DNA from: Nymphaea colorata
Taxonomy: Eukaryota > Streptophyta > Magnoliopsida > Nymphaeales > Nymphaeaceae
Length of the DNA stretch: 64,000 bases
Assembly: GCF_008831285.2 (NCBI RefSeq)
Contig: NC_045151.1
Coordinates: 4,275,544-4,339,543 of the forward strand
Direction: 5' to 3'
The translations under genes and the position numbers were made by a program. Shown in pieces: positions 37,744 to 47,970 of this stretch. The notes beneath the pieces are model-generated. The model made no database searches. It worked only from the letters and a program-made list of their open reading frames with translations, and had not been told where the DNA came from. How positions within the stretch are numbered: position 1 is the stretch's first letter; each line of letters begins with the position of its first letter.

Positions 37744-39869
37744 TCTTCAATTCATCGGAAATGCTTTTCTGCCTATGTGCTCCAGTGGATGAGGTAGTTT
37801 AGCTGTCGAGTTTTGTCATCTTGGGTTTTAGACGACTGGGCTGAATGCAGAAGTAGATAGCTTACGTTAGCACGGAGCTCTGGTGTTCCTTTCTGCATTT
37901 CTTCAGCTGTAGTAGTGGTGTAGGCCATTTTTGGGGGCCAATCTCCAGTAGTAACATAACCAGGACCGCTTTCTCCTGGTTCGGTTTTGGGTGATGATGT
38001 TGAAGTCATCATCATCATTTTTACTGCTGAATCCCTATTGGGGGATGAAAGTTCCTCATAGATAGTTCTGACCGTTGGCAGTACCTGTGGTAAACTTAAA
38101 GATCTTGTGGGCTGCAGCTAGGACTGTCTGTGAGCATGTTTTTCCGGGTATTTTGAAAATATGCTCTGCCAAGATTTTCTTTCCTTGTACTTCTGGCGTT
38201 ACAAGAATTCTCCAATTGCTTGATACCCTTGTAAATACCCTTCATTTGAAATTTCGACTCCTACTTGCATGATGTTCTTGTTCATGGATAGTGGAAAATT
38301 GATTCCATAATCCAGTTTAAAGCTGGTGAGGGTGCTTTGCAGGAGGTTGAACGTGCACCTGGAAGTGATGGTAGCATAGATGGATTTGGCTACCAGGTTT
38401 ACCTCTTTGATTTGAACGCATAGAACAAAAGCTTGAAGGAGGTGAGGATCTTGTAGTGACAGCGTGAAGTTTGGCTGAACACAACAGAGACCGTCTTTGG
38501 AGAGTTCTCCTGTAAACTGACAGATAAGAGCTTGCTTCCAATCTACGTGGCGCACATCAAGGAGAGAAATCAAATATGGAGCATTAAGCTCATACATGAA
38601 ATGAGGTTTTACCAAGACATCAATTTGCCCTAGATGGACAAATTTGTAGCCTTTTGTGACCCAGCCTTGAACGTCTTCCTTAGTAAAAAATTGAAGAAAA
38701 ACAAGTCTGATTCCACTTCCTTGGATTGAAAGTGAAACTTCTGTCTGTTTAACCGACCTTTGAATTTTCATAATATTGCCAGGTAATAAATAGAGATCAT
38801 TTTTCTTTATACCTGGGAAAGATACTTCTTTGTTCTCATCGGAGGATTCAATCTCATGTTCTATGAGAGCTGTATGAATCTCTGAGATTTCTATAGAAGG
38901 TTCGGTTTCAGAAATTGAATGTCTGCTGGATTGCACTCGAGATAGCATTTTCATCTGTCGACACTGACGCTGAGGTTCCTTCCATAAGAAGCATGATTCA
39001 TCTACCAAGATTTTCTTTGTACGAATTTTTTGAGGTAGATGACAGGATTCGTGACTGCATGATGAGTCATCATCATGGTCTAGATGACCTTGTCTGCACT
39101 CATGCTCGTCGTCACTGTCTGGAACTATATGTTCAACCAGGTGTGGTTCATGTTCTTCAATGCATTCAATTTCATGCTCAGGATCAGCCCATCTGCTGAG
39201 GTGGTTCCAATCTATGCGCTCGTCAAAAACAGCTTTTATATGGATCTGTTCTCCAAACCAGTGTGGTACGTTGCTGACAGTGCAGAATATGGGGACCAAC
39301 ATATTATCCTCATTTGGGTCCGGCACAATATGTTTGAGGCCGAAGAACTGTTTTTCCTTTTCCATCAAAGACTTGAAATAACCTCCCCAACCCGTGATAT
39401 CTTGGATACTGCATGATGGTCCTCGCCATTCTTCGAGGATGGTAGCATCATCCCATGAGGGAAGCATAGCTTTGTTCAAGGCAATCAAAACTTTGCGTTT
39501 GCACCACGGGGCATAAGGTGAACTTTCAGACATCTGCGCAACTTCAACACATTTGAAGTCGACAGAGCGATCAGACACTATTCCTGAGGGATAGTGATCC
39601 TTGAGGCTCCAGAACTAGGCTCCTTGAATGTAACCTTGTTGAAGGCTATCATAAACAACTTGATTATACATAGGTTTTTGTCCTGGAAGGATGGGATCTT
39701 CCGGGTAACATTCATTGTAATGTTTGACAAACTGGGATGTTTGTGGTTGAGGTAACTTTGGAATGGGTGTCTGTGGACTGAAGAACTGTTTGAGTAGGTT
39801 TGTGGGTGCGGTGGATGAAGCGGTTGAGGTTGAACTGAGGGGGTTACTCGAGGTAGAAGATGAGGCCAT
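37743..39869 (-). pseudogene. Viral movement-protein region with stop and frameshifts
   Basis: The ORF starts at ATG 39,869-39,867, right beside the primer binding site, with a Ser/Thr/Pro-rich N-terminus. A TAG at 39,615-39,617 interrupts it, and the same frame is then open from about 39,578 to a TAA at 38,199-38,201. The core (about 38,199-38,800) fits a 30K-superfamily movement protein. My evidence for that is its position ahead of coat protein, the beta-rich segment around QGSGIRLVFLQFF and LGQIDVLVKPHFMYELNAPY, and an acidic H/E/D linker before it. Frameshifts near 38,205-38,215 and 38,060 move the frame out and back. After the second, the frame reads through a TTTTAEEMQ segment to a stop at 37,773. 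In related viruses this protein opens plasmodesmata for spread. The match is by order and texture, not by alignment. Confidence 0.8.
39529..39728 (-). repeat. Left arm of viral inverted repeat
   Basis: 200 bp inside the movement-protein region, matched in inverted orientation by 39,980-40,179. By eye I count 5 differences in 200 and no gaps. This arm carries the in-frame TAG at 39,615-39,617; the other arm has CAG there, so the stop arose after the duplication or the arm was copied from an intact template. Confidence 0.92.
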
Positions 39870-39870
39870 G

Positions 39871-39882
39871 GCTCTGATACCA
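39871..39882 (-). other. tRNA-Met primer binding site of the pararetrovirus
   Basis: On the minus strand tggtatcagagc matches the complement of the 3' end of plant initiator tRNA-Met, the standard minus-strand primer of Caulimoviridae. The movement-protein ATG follows directly (39,869). The second leader copy near 33,009 lacks this site because its junction removes it. Confidence 0.92.
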
Positions 39883-39884
39883 AA

Positions 39885-39979
39885 GGGTGAAGGGGGATCG
39901 GTGGTGGAGACGAAAATAAGAAAGGGAAACAACCAGGACGTTTGGATTAACAGGAAGAGGAGCCGCGGTTGCACAATAC
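39885..39979 (-). repeat. Viral leader beside the primer site
   Basis: About 95 bp of leader shared with 33,068-33,162, with only one or two differences. It stops at gttgcacaatac, where the downstream copy continues into promoter sequence but this copy jumps to the inverted arm. The main ORF therefore has no viral promoter of its own in this insertion. Confidence 0.85.
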
Positions 39980-40179
39980 GTCAAACATTACAATGAATGT
40001 TACCCGGAAGATCCCATCCTTCCAGGACAAAAACCTATGTATAATCAAGTTGTTTATGATAGCCTTCAACAAGGTTACAATCAAGGAGCCCAGTTCTGGA
40101 GCCTCAGGGATCACTATCCCGCAGGAATAGTGCCTGATCGCTCTGTCGACTTCAAATGTGTTGAAGTTGCGCAGATGTC
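39980..40179 (+). repeat. Right arm of viral inverted repeat
   Basis: Plus-strand copy of movement-protein codons (from VKHYNECYPEDP to FKCVEVAQMS), open throughout. It faces the left arm across a 251-bp spacer holding the ORF start, the primer site and the leader. It ends at gcagatgtc, where satellite begins; tc is shared by both sides of the junction. Confidence 0.92.
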
Positions 40180-42284
40180 AGTTGTTCATATAAACACGAG
40201 TGGGATTTAAGCGATTCATTTGATCACACATATTTAATTGAATGTTTTTAACTTGTTAGTACATCCATTTTGAATGATTTATTTGATCGAAATCACAAGT
40301 TTGTATAAGAATGAATAAGATTCAAGTCATTAATTTGCTCCCCTATATTTAATCTAATGTGTTTCACTTGTTATTACAAGTGTAATGAACGATTTAAATA
40401 ATTGAAAACACAAGTTCATATGGATGCAAGTGAGATCTATGCTTTTGTTTGACCCATTTTACTTAATTCAATGAAACAAAAAGTTCTACTTATTGGACTA
40501 ACTACAAGCATCAAACTAATGTATACATCAGATTTGTGTCCATATGAATTGGTGATTTCAATCATTTAAATCATTACTTATACATGTAATAACAAGTAAA
40601 ACACATTAGATTAACTATAAAAGAGCAAATGAACCACTTGAATTTTGTTCATTTTCATGCAAATTTGTGATTTAAATCCACTAAATCATTCAACGTGGAT
40701 GTAGCAACAAGTTAATCACATTCAATGAAATATGCGTGCTCAGATGAATCGCTTAAATCCCACTCGTATTGATACAACCTTGTGATTTCAATTAATTAGA
40801 TCCTTACTATTGATGTAACTACAAGTTCAACTCATTGGATTGACTGCAAGAGATCAAACTAATGCATAGATCCTATTTGCATCCATTTGAACTTGTGATT
40901 TCAATCAACAAAATCAATCATTGTACATGTAATAACAAGTGAAACGCATTAGGCTAATAATAAGCAATCAAACGAATGACGTGAATCTCATTTTTTCATA
41001 CAAGATTTTAGTTTGAACCATTTAAACCATTCGTTATAGATGTAATAACAAGCAAAACACGTTATATTAACTGAAATACAGCAAGTAAATAACTTAAATG
41101 TCATTTATGTTCATACAAGCTTGTGATTTCATTCCACTAAATCATTCAACATGTATGTTTAAGCACATTTACGCATTAGTTTGTGATTCAAGTCATTCAA
41201 TGGATCCCTTATAGTTAACCACTGTTTATTACTTCTATAAAGAACGATTGAAATCACCAGTTCATATAGTTAAAAATGGAATCTATGCATTAGTTTCTAC
41301 CCTAGTACTTAATCGAAAGAGATAAACTTGTCGTTACATCTATAGTATGCGATATAAGCGATTGAAATCAGTTGTTCCTATAAACACGAGTGGGATTTAA
41401 GCGATTTATTTGATCACACATATTTAATTGAATGTTTTTAACTTGTTAGTACATCCATTTTGAATGATTTATTTGATCGAAATCACAAGTTTGTATGAGA
41501 ATGAATTAGATTCAAGTCGTTAATTTGCTTAGCTATATTTAATCTAATGTGTTTCACTTGTTATTACATGTGTAATGAACGATTTAAATGATTGAAATCA
41601 CAAGTTCATATGGATTCAAGTGGGATCTATGCTTTTGTTTGACACCTTTTACTTAATTCAATGAGTTCTCGTATTGAAACGAACAAAAAGTTCTACTTAC
41701 TGGACTAACTACAACCATCAAACTAATGTATACATCAGGTTTGTGTCCGTATGAGTTGGTGATTTCAATCATTTAAATCATTACTTATACATGTAATAAC
41801 AAGTGAAACACATTAGATTAACTATAAAAGAGCAAATGAACCACTTGAATTTTGTTCATTTTCATGCAAACTTGTGATTTAAATCCACTAAATCATTTAA
41901 CGTGGATGTAGCAACAAGTTAATCACATTCAATGAAATATGCGTGCTCAGATGAATCACTTAAATCCCACTCGTATTGATACAAACTTGTGATTTCAATT
42001 CATTAGATTCTTACTGTTGATGTAACTACAAGTTCAACTCATTGGATTGACTACAAGAGATCAAACTAATGCATAGATCCCATTTGCATCCATTTGAACT
42101 TGTGATTTCAATCAACAAAATCAATCATTTTACATGTAATAACAAGTGAAACGCATTAGGCTAATAATAAGCGATCAAACGAATGACGTGAATCTCATTT
42201 TTTCGTACAAACTTTTAGTTTGAACCATTTAAATCATTCGTTATAGATGTAATAACAAGTGAAACACGTTATATTAACTGAAAT
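40180..42284. repeat. ~1.19-kb satellite repeats right of the virus
   Basis: The same higher-order repeat as 26,111-32,462, with the ctagtacttaatcga box at about 41,309. The first 230 bp (40,190-40,419) repeat the last 230 bp left of the virus (32,231-32,460). The array stops at about 42,284, in mid-monomer after ttatattaactgaaat; no satellite was seen beyond. Confidence 0.88.
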
Positions 42285-43959
42285 TCTGCCCTCAATTCTG
42301 TCAGTGGTTACTCATTGGCTTCAGTCCTTTCATGCTGTTTCGTCAATTCCTTATACTGTATTCTTCTTCTCTTCCAGACTAGCTACGTTCATATTGCTGC
42401 TTCTTTTTTCTCTCCAATTCATTATATTTTCTTCATTCACTTTAACTTTAATTCCCATCAATCGTGGCGTGATCTGTTATAATACTAGAATACATGAGAA
42501 AAGTACTCATTGGCACATTTTTTATAGGTTGTGTTAAAGAAGAAATTCAATTTCTTAATTTACTTGCTCCTAAATAAATCTGGTAGAAAAATCCCCAAAG
42601 CCAAGCCTTCTACATCCCCTAGAGTTCGCCCTTTCGGACTTGCCAGATTTCTTGTTAATCTTTTATTTCATTGATTTTATTATGTAAAAATAATTTACAT
42701 ATATGATCGCAATCCAAATTCATTTGGCATAAAGTTCATATTGGACTCGGTTTCAAAAATACATATTGATTCCAACAGCCATATCTTAACCTTTCTCATA
42801 ATGTTAAGATTCGCATAAAGTAATATGAGAGAGATTGAGAGAGAGAGAGAGAGAAAGAAAGAGACTAGAAGATGATGGTTGAACCAAGTGGACAATTATA
42901 TACATCTAAATGCAATGTTCAAAACATTTTTTTTCTATAACAATCTAACCTTTTAGATATTACCTTAAGAGTATTTTAGTAGTTAATAGTTGAGATCGTA
43001 AGTCTGAAGCCTTTGTACCCCATCCCTAGTGTCATTAATACACACACACACACACCATACCACTTCGCTAAGGGATAAAGCCATACCTCTCAAATTTATA
43101 TTAAAAGATATTTTAAATAAAATGTGAACCTTCTAATATGTATATAATTAATACTAAGTTTATAAAAATCATGTTTTGGTTCAAGTTATTTTCATGAAAG
43201 AATTGTTCTTTTCAACAATGTTCCAAATTTTGATGTTAAAAGAGCCATTCATTTTTAGATTATTAAAAACATTATTATGATCCAAAATATGATTAACTTA
43301 ATATATATATATATTTGTGTGTGTGTGTGCGTGTGTGTGTGTGTGTGTGTGTTTGTTTCTTACCAAATTTAAAATCATGTCTATAAGTTTAGATTGCAGA
43401 GAAAACTGGCTTTGCGGCCTCCAGCAGAATAGAAATTGATCATTTTCATGACGGTGGTTGGGAGAACAACATAGATTAAAAAGTGATAAGTAGTGAGATA
43501 GTTGGGTCTGACAAATAAAATTCTGCTTGTGAAATAGGATTCCAGATTTGGATTTAGATATGGCTAAAGGTAAATCCAATTTGACTATGATCCATTGACA
43601 TCCCTAATTGTGGTTGAAGGGGTAGCTTTGTCCTTCCTTCCTTTCTTTCTCCTTTGGCAGCTTCTATGACAAGTAGTGAGATAATTGGGTCTGCCACATG
43701 TTTTCATCATTCTTTTCTTTTTCCTCTTTTCCCTTACATGCTTCTCTCGGAACAATGGCAAAAACACATGGTGGCTGGGGCCGGCTGCCGACACCAACCC
43801 ATTAAAATTTTCATTGAAACAATGAATACATTCTACATTTATACAAAGAATTATAACTTACACAAACACCATCTTTTAGTGCATTTTATTTTCGCTCAAA
43901 GAAAGTGTGTCAAACAACTGTAGCTTATGTAAGCAACATAAGCTAAGTTGTTACTCTTC
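42285..43959. other. Non-satellite DNA, no gene recognised
   Basis: AT-rich DNA with short ORFs that look accidental. It holds a GA tract (about 42,826-42,872), a CA run (43,039-43,056) and an AT/GT microsatellite (about 43,302-43,353). A ~24-bp segment around aagtagtgagata is repeated at about 43,487 and 43,671. No transposon or gene domain was recognised. Confidence 0.6.
43302..43353. repeat. AT/GT microsatellite
   Basis: An atatat run passes into (gt)n with one gc interruption. Minus-strand reading gives a spurious His-Thr repeat ORF. Confidence 0.95.
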
Positions 43960-44812
43960 ATTGAAATTCTCTAACCATTATAGACACGCAATGTGCACTC
44001 GGTTGCGGCTCTCTATAAGCTAGCAAACCATGTTCATAATATTGTTGAAGCGACAAGTTGCACCACTTAAAGGTGAAGGTACAATTACTCAAATATGTTT
44101 AAAAAATAAACATGGTCTTCGATAGAAATGGTTTTATGTGGCCAACATTAGCTAATAAGTGTCAGATTATAATGCATATAAAAAACGTGAAGAAAGAATG
44201 CATTCTATCTATATGTAAATAAAATAAAATTACCAAATAATTATGGCTTAGGCAAGTGTCATAGTTTAATGCATTCTATTTATATAGAAAGATAAAAGCA
44301 TCAAACATTTATAATTTACGCAAATACCATATTTTTAAGATATTGAACTTTATTAAAATTCTTTAACCATTATAGACACGCAATATGCACTTGGATGCAG
44401 CTCCTTATAAGCTAGCAAACCATGTTCATAATATTGTTGCAACGGCAAGTTGCACCACTTAAAGGTGAAGAGGTGCAATTACTCAAATACTTGTAAAAAA
44501 TAAACATGGTCTTTAACAAAAATGGTTTTAAGTGGAAAACATTAGCTAATAAGTGTTGGATTATAATGCATATCAAAAACTTGAAGAAAGAATGCATTCT
44601 ATCTATAAAATAAAAGTACCGAATAATTATGGCTTGGCCAAGTGTCATAGTTTAATACTTTCTATTTATATACAAAGAAAAAAAAATTAAACATTTATAG
44701 CTTACGCAGACACCATATTTTAAGAGATTGAACCTAATTCAAATTCTCTAACCATTATAGACACGCAATGCACACTCAGATGCAGCTCTGTATAAACTAG
44801 CAAACCAATCCA
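43960..44812. repeat. ~390-bp tandem repeat, about 2.2 copies
   Basis: The box accattatagacacgcaat recurs at 43,974, 44,366 and 44,751, so periods are 392 and 385 bp. The first two units also share gctagcaaaccatgttcata, caagttgcaccacttaaagg and gaagaaagaatgcattctat. The third is cut short at about 44,810, just before terpene synthase sequence. No coding potential was seen, and I do not recognise the family. Confidence 0.88.
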
Positions 44813-44876
44813 GAGCTAAGTCATTCGACAGGCAGTGAAAGCCTTCAGCATTCAACAACAAATACACACTGTTCTA

Positions 44877-45959
44877 ATGGCTGCTCATCTTGCTTACCTT
44901 CCACTCCTTTCGTTACTTCCCCCAAGCTTGCTCCTAATAGCAAGGCTGGGTTCAGGCCATGGAGCACCACCGTTGTGAGATGTGAGCCAAGGGCTGAGGG
45001 CTGCGGTAGGTCTGCCGCTCAAAGGAGGCCTTCTAGATATCAGCCAAGTACATGGAACTATGACTTCATCCTGTTCATTACCAGCGCAACATCAGTAATT
45101 TTCCATACCTCTGATCTGACTATTATTTTGTTTATTTTGTTATTATGATGTCATCCTAATTCTGGGATATGAAAATGAAAGCAGATCAAAATACAAAGGA
45201 CCAGAGTTGAAGAATTGAGAAGAGAAGTCTGACAACTTATAACATCTACAACTGAGCAAGTGGCTCAGTTGGAGCTCATTGATTCACTCGAACGTTTAGG
45301 AGTAGCCTATCACTTTGAAGTGAGATCAGGCTATCGCTAGATGCCATATCCACGAGAACTAGAGGATTTGAGGACATCTACTCTTCTTCACTTCGGTTTA
45401 GAATTTTGAGGCAACATGGCTATAATGTTTCTGCAGGTATATATATATATGTACGCATGCGTTAATTCCGAAATATTGACTTAATAATTAGTTCATAATC
45501 TAGACTGTCTTTTACAAATGTGTTAATTGACACTAACCATTAAAGTTTCTTTCTGCATTTCGTAGAGTGCTTTAGTAGATTTATGGAACAGTCTGGGGTT
45601 CTCTGGGAATCTTCATGAGGACGTGAGGGGGTTGCTGAGCCTCTACGAAGCATCACAACTAGCCTGTGAAGGAGAAACTGTGTTGGAAGAAGCTATGGCC
45701 TTCTCTTAAGAGCATCTTAGAGCAAGGATGAGCCGCATGGACCTACTTGATGGGCTTGGGCAATCACATTATCTTCGTCAGAGATAGGCTGGTGGAGAGC
45801 TACTTCATGGCGGTGGGGAAGATGCATGAGTCACAGTTTTCACAGTACAGGATGCAATTCGCCAGAGTCTCCTACTTGATGGCCACCCTTGAGGACATAT
45901 TCGGCGAGCATAAGTCTGTTGAGGAGCTCGAACGCTTTGTGCTAGTTGTTGAGAGGTAA
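44877..45959 (+). pseudogene. Terpene synthase pseudogene, plastid TPS-b-like
   Basis: Three exon-like blocks, about 44,877-45,094, 45,185-45,436 and 45,566-45,959, with gt...ag between them. Block 1 begins MAAHLAYLPLL, shifts frame, then reads a transit-peptide-like stretch and the RRx8W motif as RRPSRYQPSTW, typical of monoterpene synthases. Block 2 reads RVEELRREV, a TGA, then QLELIDSLERLGVAYHFE and, in another frame, LRQHGYNVSAG. Block 3 reads [25 protein letters not shown], a TAA (45,707), then jumps to FVRDRLVESYFMAVGK. That jump skips a large central part of the family. The DDxxD metal site aligns to E-D-I-F-G (about 45,891-45,905). The remaining C-terminal third is absent. A working enzyme would cyclise geranyl diphosphate in plastids; this one cannot. 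Confidence 0.88.
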
Positions 45960-46286
45960 AGGATTATTATGGTTGGTAAATTAGAGGGAGCAACTCTATC
46001 TCTAGTTTCTGCTTCACAAACCCTGCCAGACAGGGCATTCCAGGCGTGACTTTCTCTGAAGCGCGTTTTTGACTAGAGGCGATTCAGAGGTCGAGTAAGG
46101 TGGCGTTGGATTTGGGCACGTGTCTAGTATTTTTTATCCAATTTTCAGATTTTTTGGACAATCCAGTGAAGATATACGGAATTTAAAAGTGCCACAGGTT
46201 TCTAAAGGACCTTGCGACCTCCTGTGACAGAGAGAGTCGCCTGCGACCCAGACTGACTTCAGCTGGGAATCCGCAGCGCCAATATC
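45960..46286 (+). other. Junction DNA between terpene synthase and Copia gag
   Basis: About 330 bp follow the terpene synthase stop and run into the Copia gag start. It may be leader or LTR end of the Copia element. I found no primer binding site or clear LTR end in it. Confidence 0.4.
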
Positions 46287-47892
46287 ATGGCCGACGACGC
46301 TGCTAGCTCAAATCAAAGAGATGAAACATTCAAGGGAGCCAAGTCCACTGAGCATAATACCTTGAAAATTGCCTCCACCCCACTCAATGGTGCTAACTAT
46401 TTGAGTTTTGCGAAGGCTGCTCGCTTGGTTCTTAGTGGAAGATCAAAGGCACGATGTATGAACGGGCAAATCAAAGCACCAGCCTCTACTAATCCCAACT
46501 ATGATGAATGGGAAGCAGAGAATTACATGGTTATGGCATGGCTGCTCAACTCTACATAACCATCCATAGCAAATCTGTTTACATATCAAGATACCACGCA
46601 CGGAATATGGGAGGCTCTAAAAGAACTTTACAGTGAGCAAAATAATCTTGCTCAAGTATACCATATACAATGCGAGATTGCCAATCTCACCCTCCATGAC
46701 CAAGATGTGCAGCGGTACATTGGGAGACTTAGGAGTCTATACGATGAGATCCTCCAATATTGACCAGCGACCTCTGATCCAGTCATTTACAAACAGTGTT
46801 TTGAAGAAGATCAAATCTTCAAGGCCCTCATTGGATTGAGTGAGGACTATGAAGCCATAAGGACTCAAATTCTGAATACTATGCCACTGCCAAAATTGAA
46901 CGCTGTTTGTCAAATGATTCAGAGAGAGGTGTCAAGGTGAAGAGTCATGAGCGTCCCTTCTCAAACGAACTCCATAGAAGACAGCCAAGAAAGAATAGCG
47001 TGCCTTTCACAATCGGGCACTAATCAAGGCATACAAAGGTAGCACCCAAACACATGGAAAAATCACAGCAAACTTAAGTGTACTCACTGCAGGAATTGGG
47101 TCACACACGCAATCGCTGCTGGGAACTTGTGGGGCGACTAGGGAAGGAAAAGGGATCTTCTTCAATCCCAGACAAAGACATCAACCTTGCAAACTTTGTC
47201 ACCAAAGATGACCTAGAAAAATTCTTCCAGAAATTCTCTAAAGCAAATCTTGTATCTTCCCAACCAGTGGGCGACGTCTTAGATGGTAAGTTCTATGCCT
47301 TATTGACTGCCACTAAAAATAAATCCTGGATAGTTGATTCTGGTGCTACTTATCACATGACTAATGATCCCACAAGACTTGCAGATCTAAATAAGGATCT
47401 TCATCGTTCTGTTTTTTCTGCTGATACTTCATCTATGGTTGTTGTTGGCATTGGAAAAACATTCTTCGAGAAAAATATTAGTTCCACTTTACTTGTTCCT
47501 AAGCTAGCTGTCCACCTTATGTCTGTTAGCAAAATCACTCAAGATTATGATTGTCTGGTTGTTTTCTCCAAGAAGGATGTAACATTTCAGGACCCGAGCA
47601 CGAAGAAGGTGATTGGTAAGGGCCGACGCCATGGTGACCTCTACACTTTGGATACCGACAGTTTGAGGTTTTTCACCAAATCAAAATCGACCCATAGGAC
47701 GGACTATCAAATTTGACATGCTTGATTAGGACACATATATGATCGGAACCTCAGTCCCCTCATCCCTTCCCTCACCATTGATGATAATAAAGCGTGTAAT
47801 GCATGCGAATTCGCCAAATTCACATGCCTCACCTTCCAGCCAATTCATGAAAGGTCTGAAAAAGCTTTCGATCTCATTCACTCAGATGTTAC
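46287..47892 (+). pseudogene. Copia retrotransposon gag-protease-integrase remnant
   Basis: Gag starts at ATG 46,287 and reads a UBN2-like gag: NYLSFAKAARLVLSGRSK, YDEWEAENYMVMAWLLNS, then IWEALKELYSEQNNLAQVY. In-frame stops are at 46,557, 46,761, 46,938 and 47,040. A zinc knuckle (CTHCRNWGHTRNRC when read across a shift near 47,092) is followed by a protease with WIVDSGATYHMT (D-S-G active site, about 47,330-47,350). The GAG-pre-integrase segment follows: LGHIYDRNLS and CNACEFAK, the zinc-binding H and C residues of integrase. The copy is cut at about 47,892 inside integrase. Reverse transcriptase and RNase H are missing and no LTR pair is seen. The 212-codon open piece 47,078-47,716 is only the middle of it. 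Confidence 0.92.
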
Positions 47893-47970
47893 TTAATCTA
47901 GCGGTGTTTGGGTAATGGTAAGAAGGTGAAAATTTGGTATGAGTATTGGGGATAGGGGATTGTAGAATAT
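47893..47970 (+). mobile_element. Short LINE-family fragment fused to Copia
   Basis: From ttacttaatctagcggtgtt on, this matches DNA at about 51,469-51,530 and 63,252-63,325, inside the two LINE-like remnants. It replaces the rest of the Copia integrase without a gap, so it marks either a recombination or a 5'-truncated insertion. Confidence 0.65.

Larger units (their letters stand above)
32463..40179 (-). mobile_element. Decayed endogenous pararetrovirus (Caulimoviridae)
   Basis: A 7.7-kb virus-derived insertion in satellite DNA. On the minus strand it has, in order: a tRNA-Met primer binding site, a movement-protein region, a coat-protein region with a CCHC knuckle, an aspartic protease, a reverse transcriptase with YIDD, RNase H, and a non-coding region with a TATA box. 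No integrase was seen, which fits Caulimoviridae and argues against Ty3/gypsy. Domain order and the apparently single long ORF (about 39,869 to 33,571, roughly 2,100 codons before decay) resemble petuviruses or florendoviruses; the genus needs a phylogeny. Decay includes one stop, at least six frameshifts, a damaged protease motif, a truncated repeat copy at the downstream end and an inverted duplication at the upstream end. It is not competent as it stands. Confidence 0.92.

Noticed and set aside
39871-39882. Possible tRNA gene fragment
   Set aside because: Only the 12 bases complementary to the initiator tRNA 3' end are present, directly before a viral ORF; this is a primer binding site.
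32463-40179. An active or episomally competent virus
   Set aside because: A stop, multiple frameshifts, a damaged protease triplet and missing upstream promoter linkage make this copy defective.
45960-46286. 5' LTR of the Copia element
   Set aside because: No TG...CA ends, primer site or matching 3' LTR could be found, so it is listed only as junction DNA.
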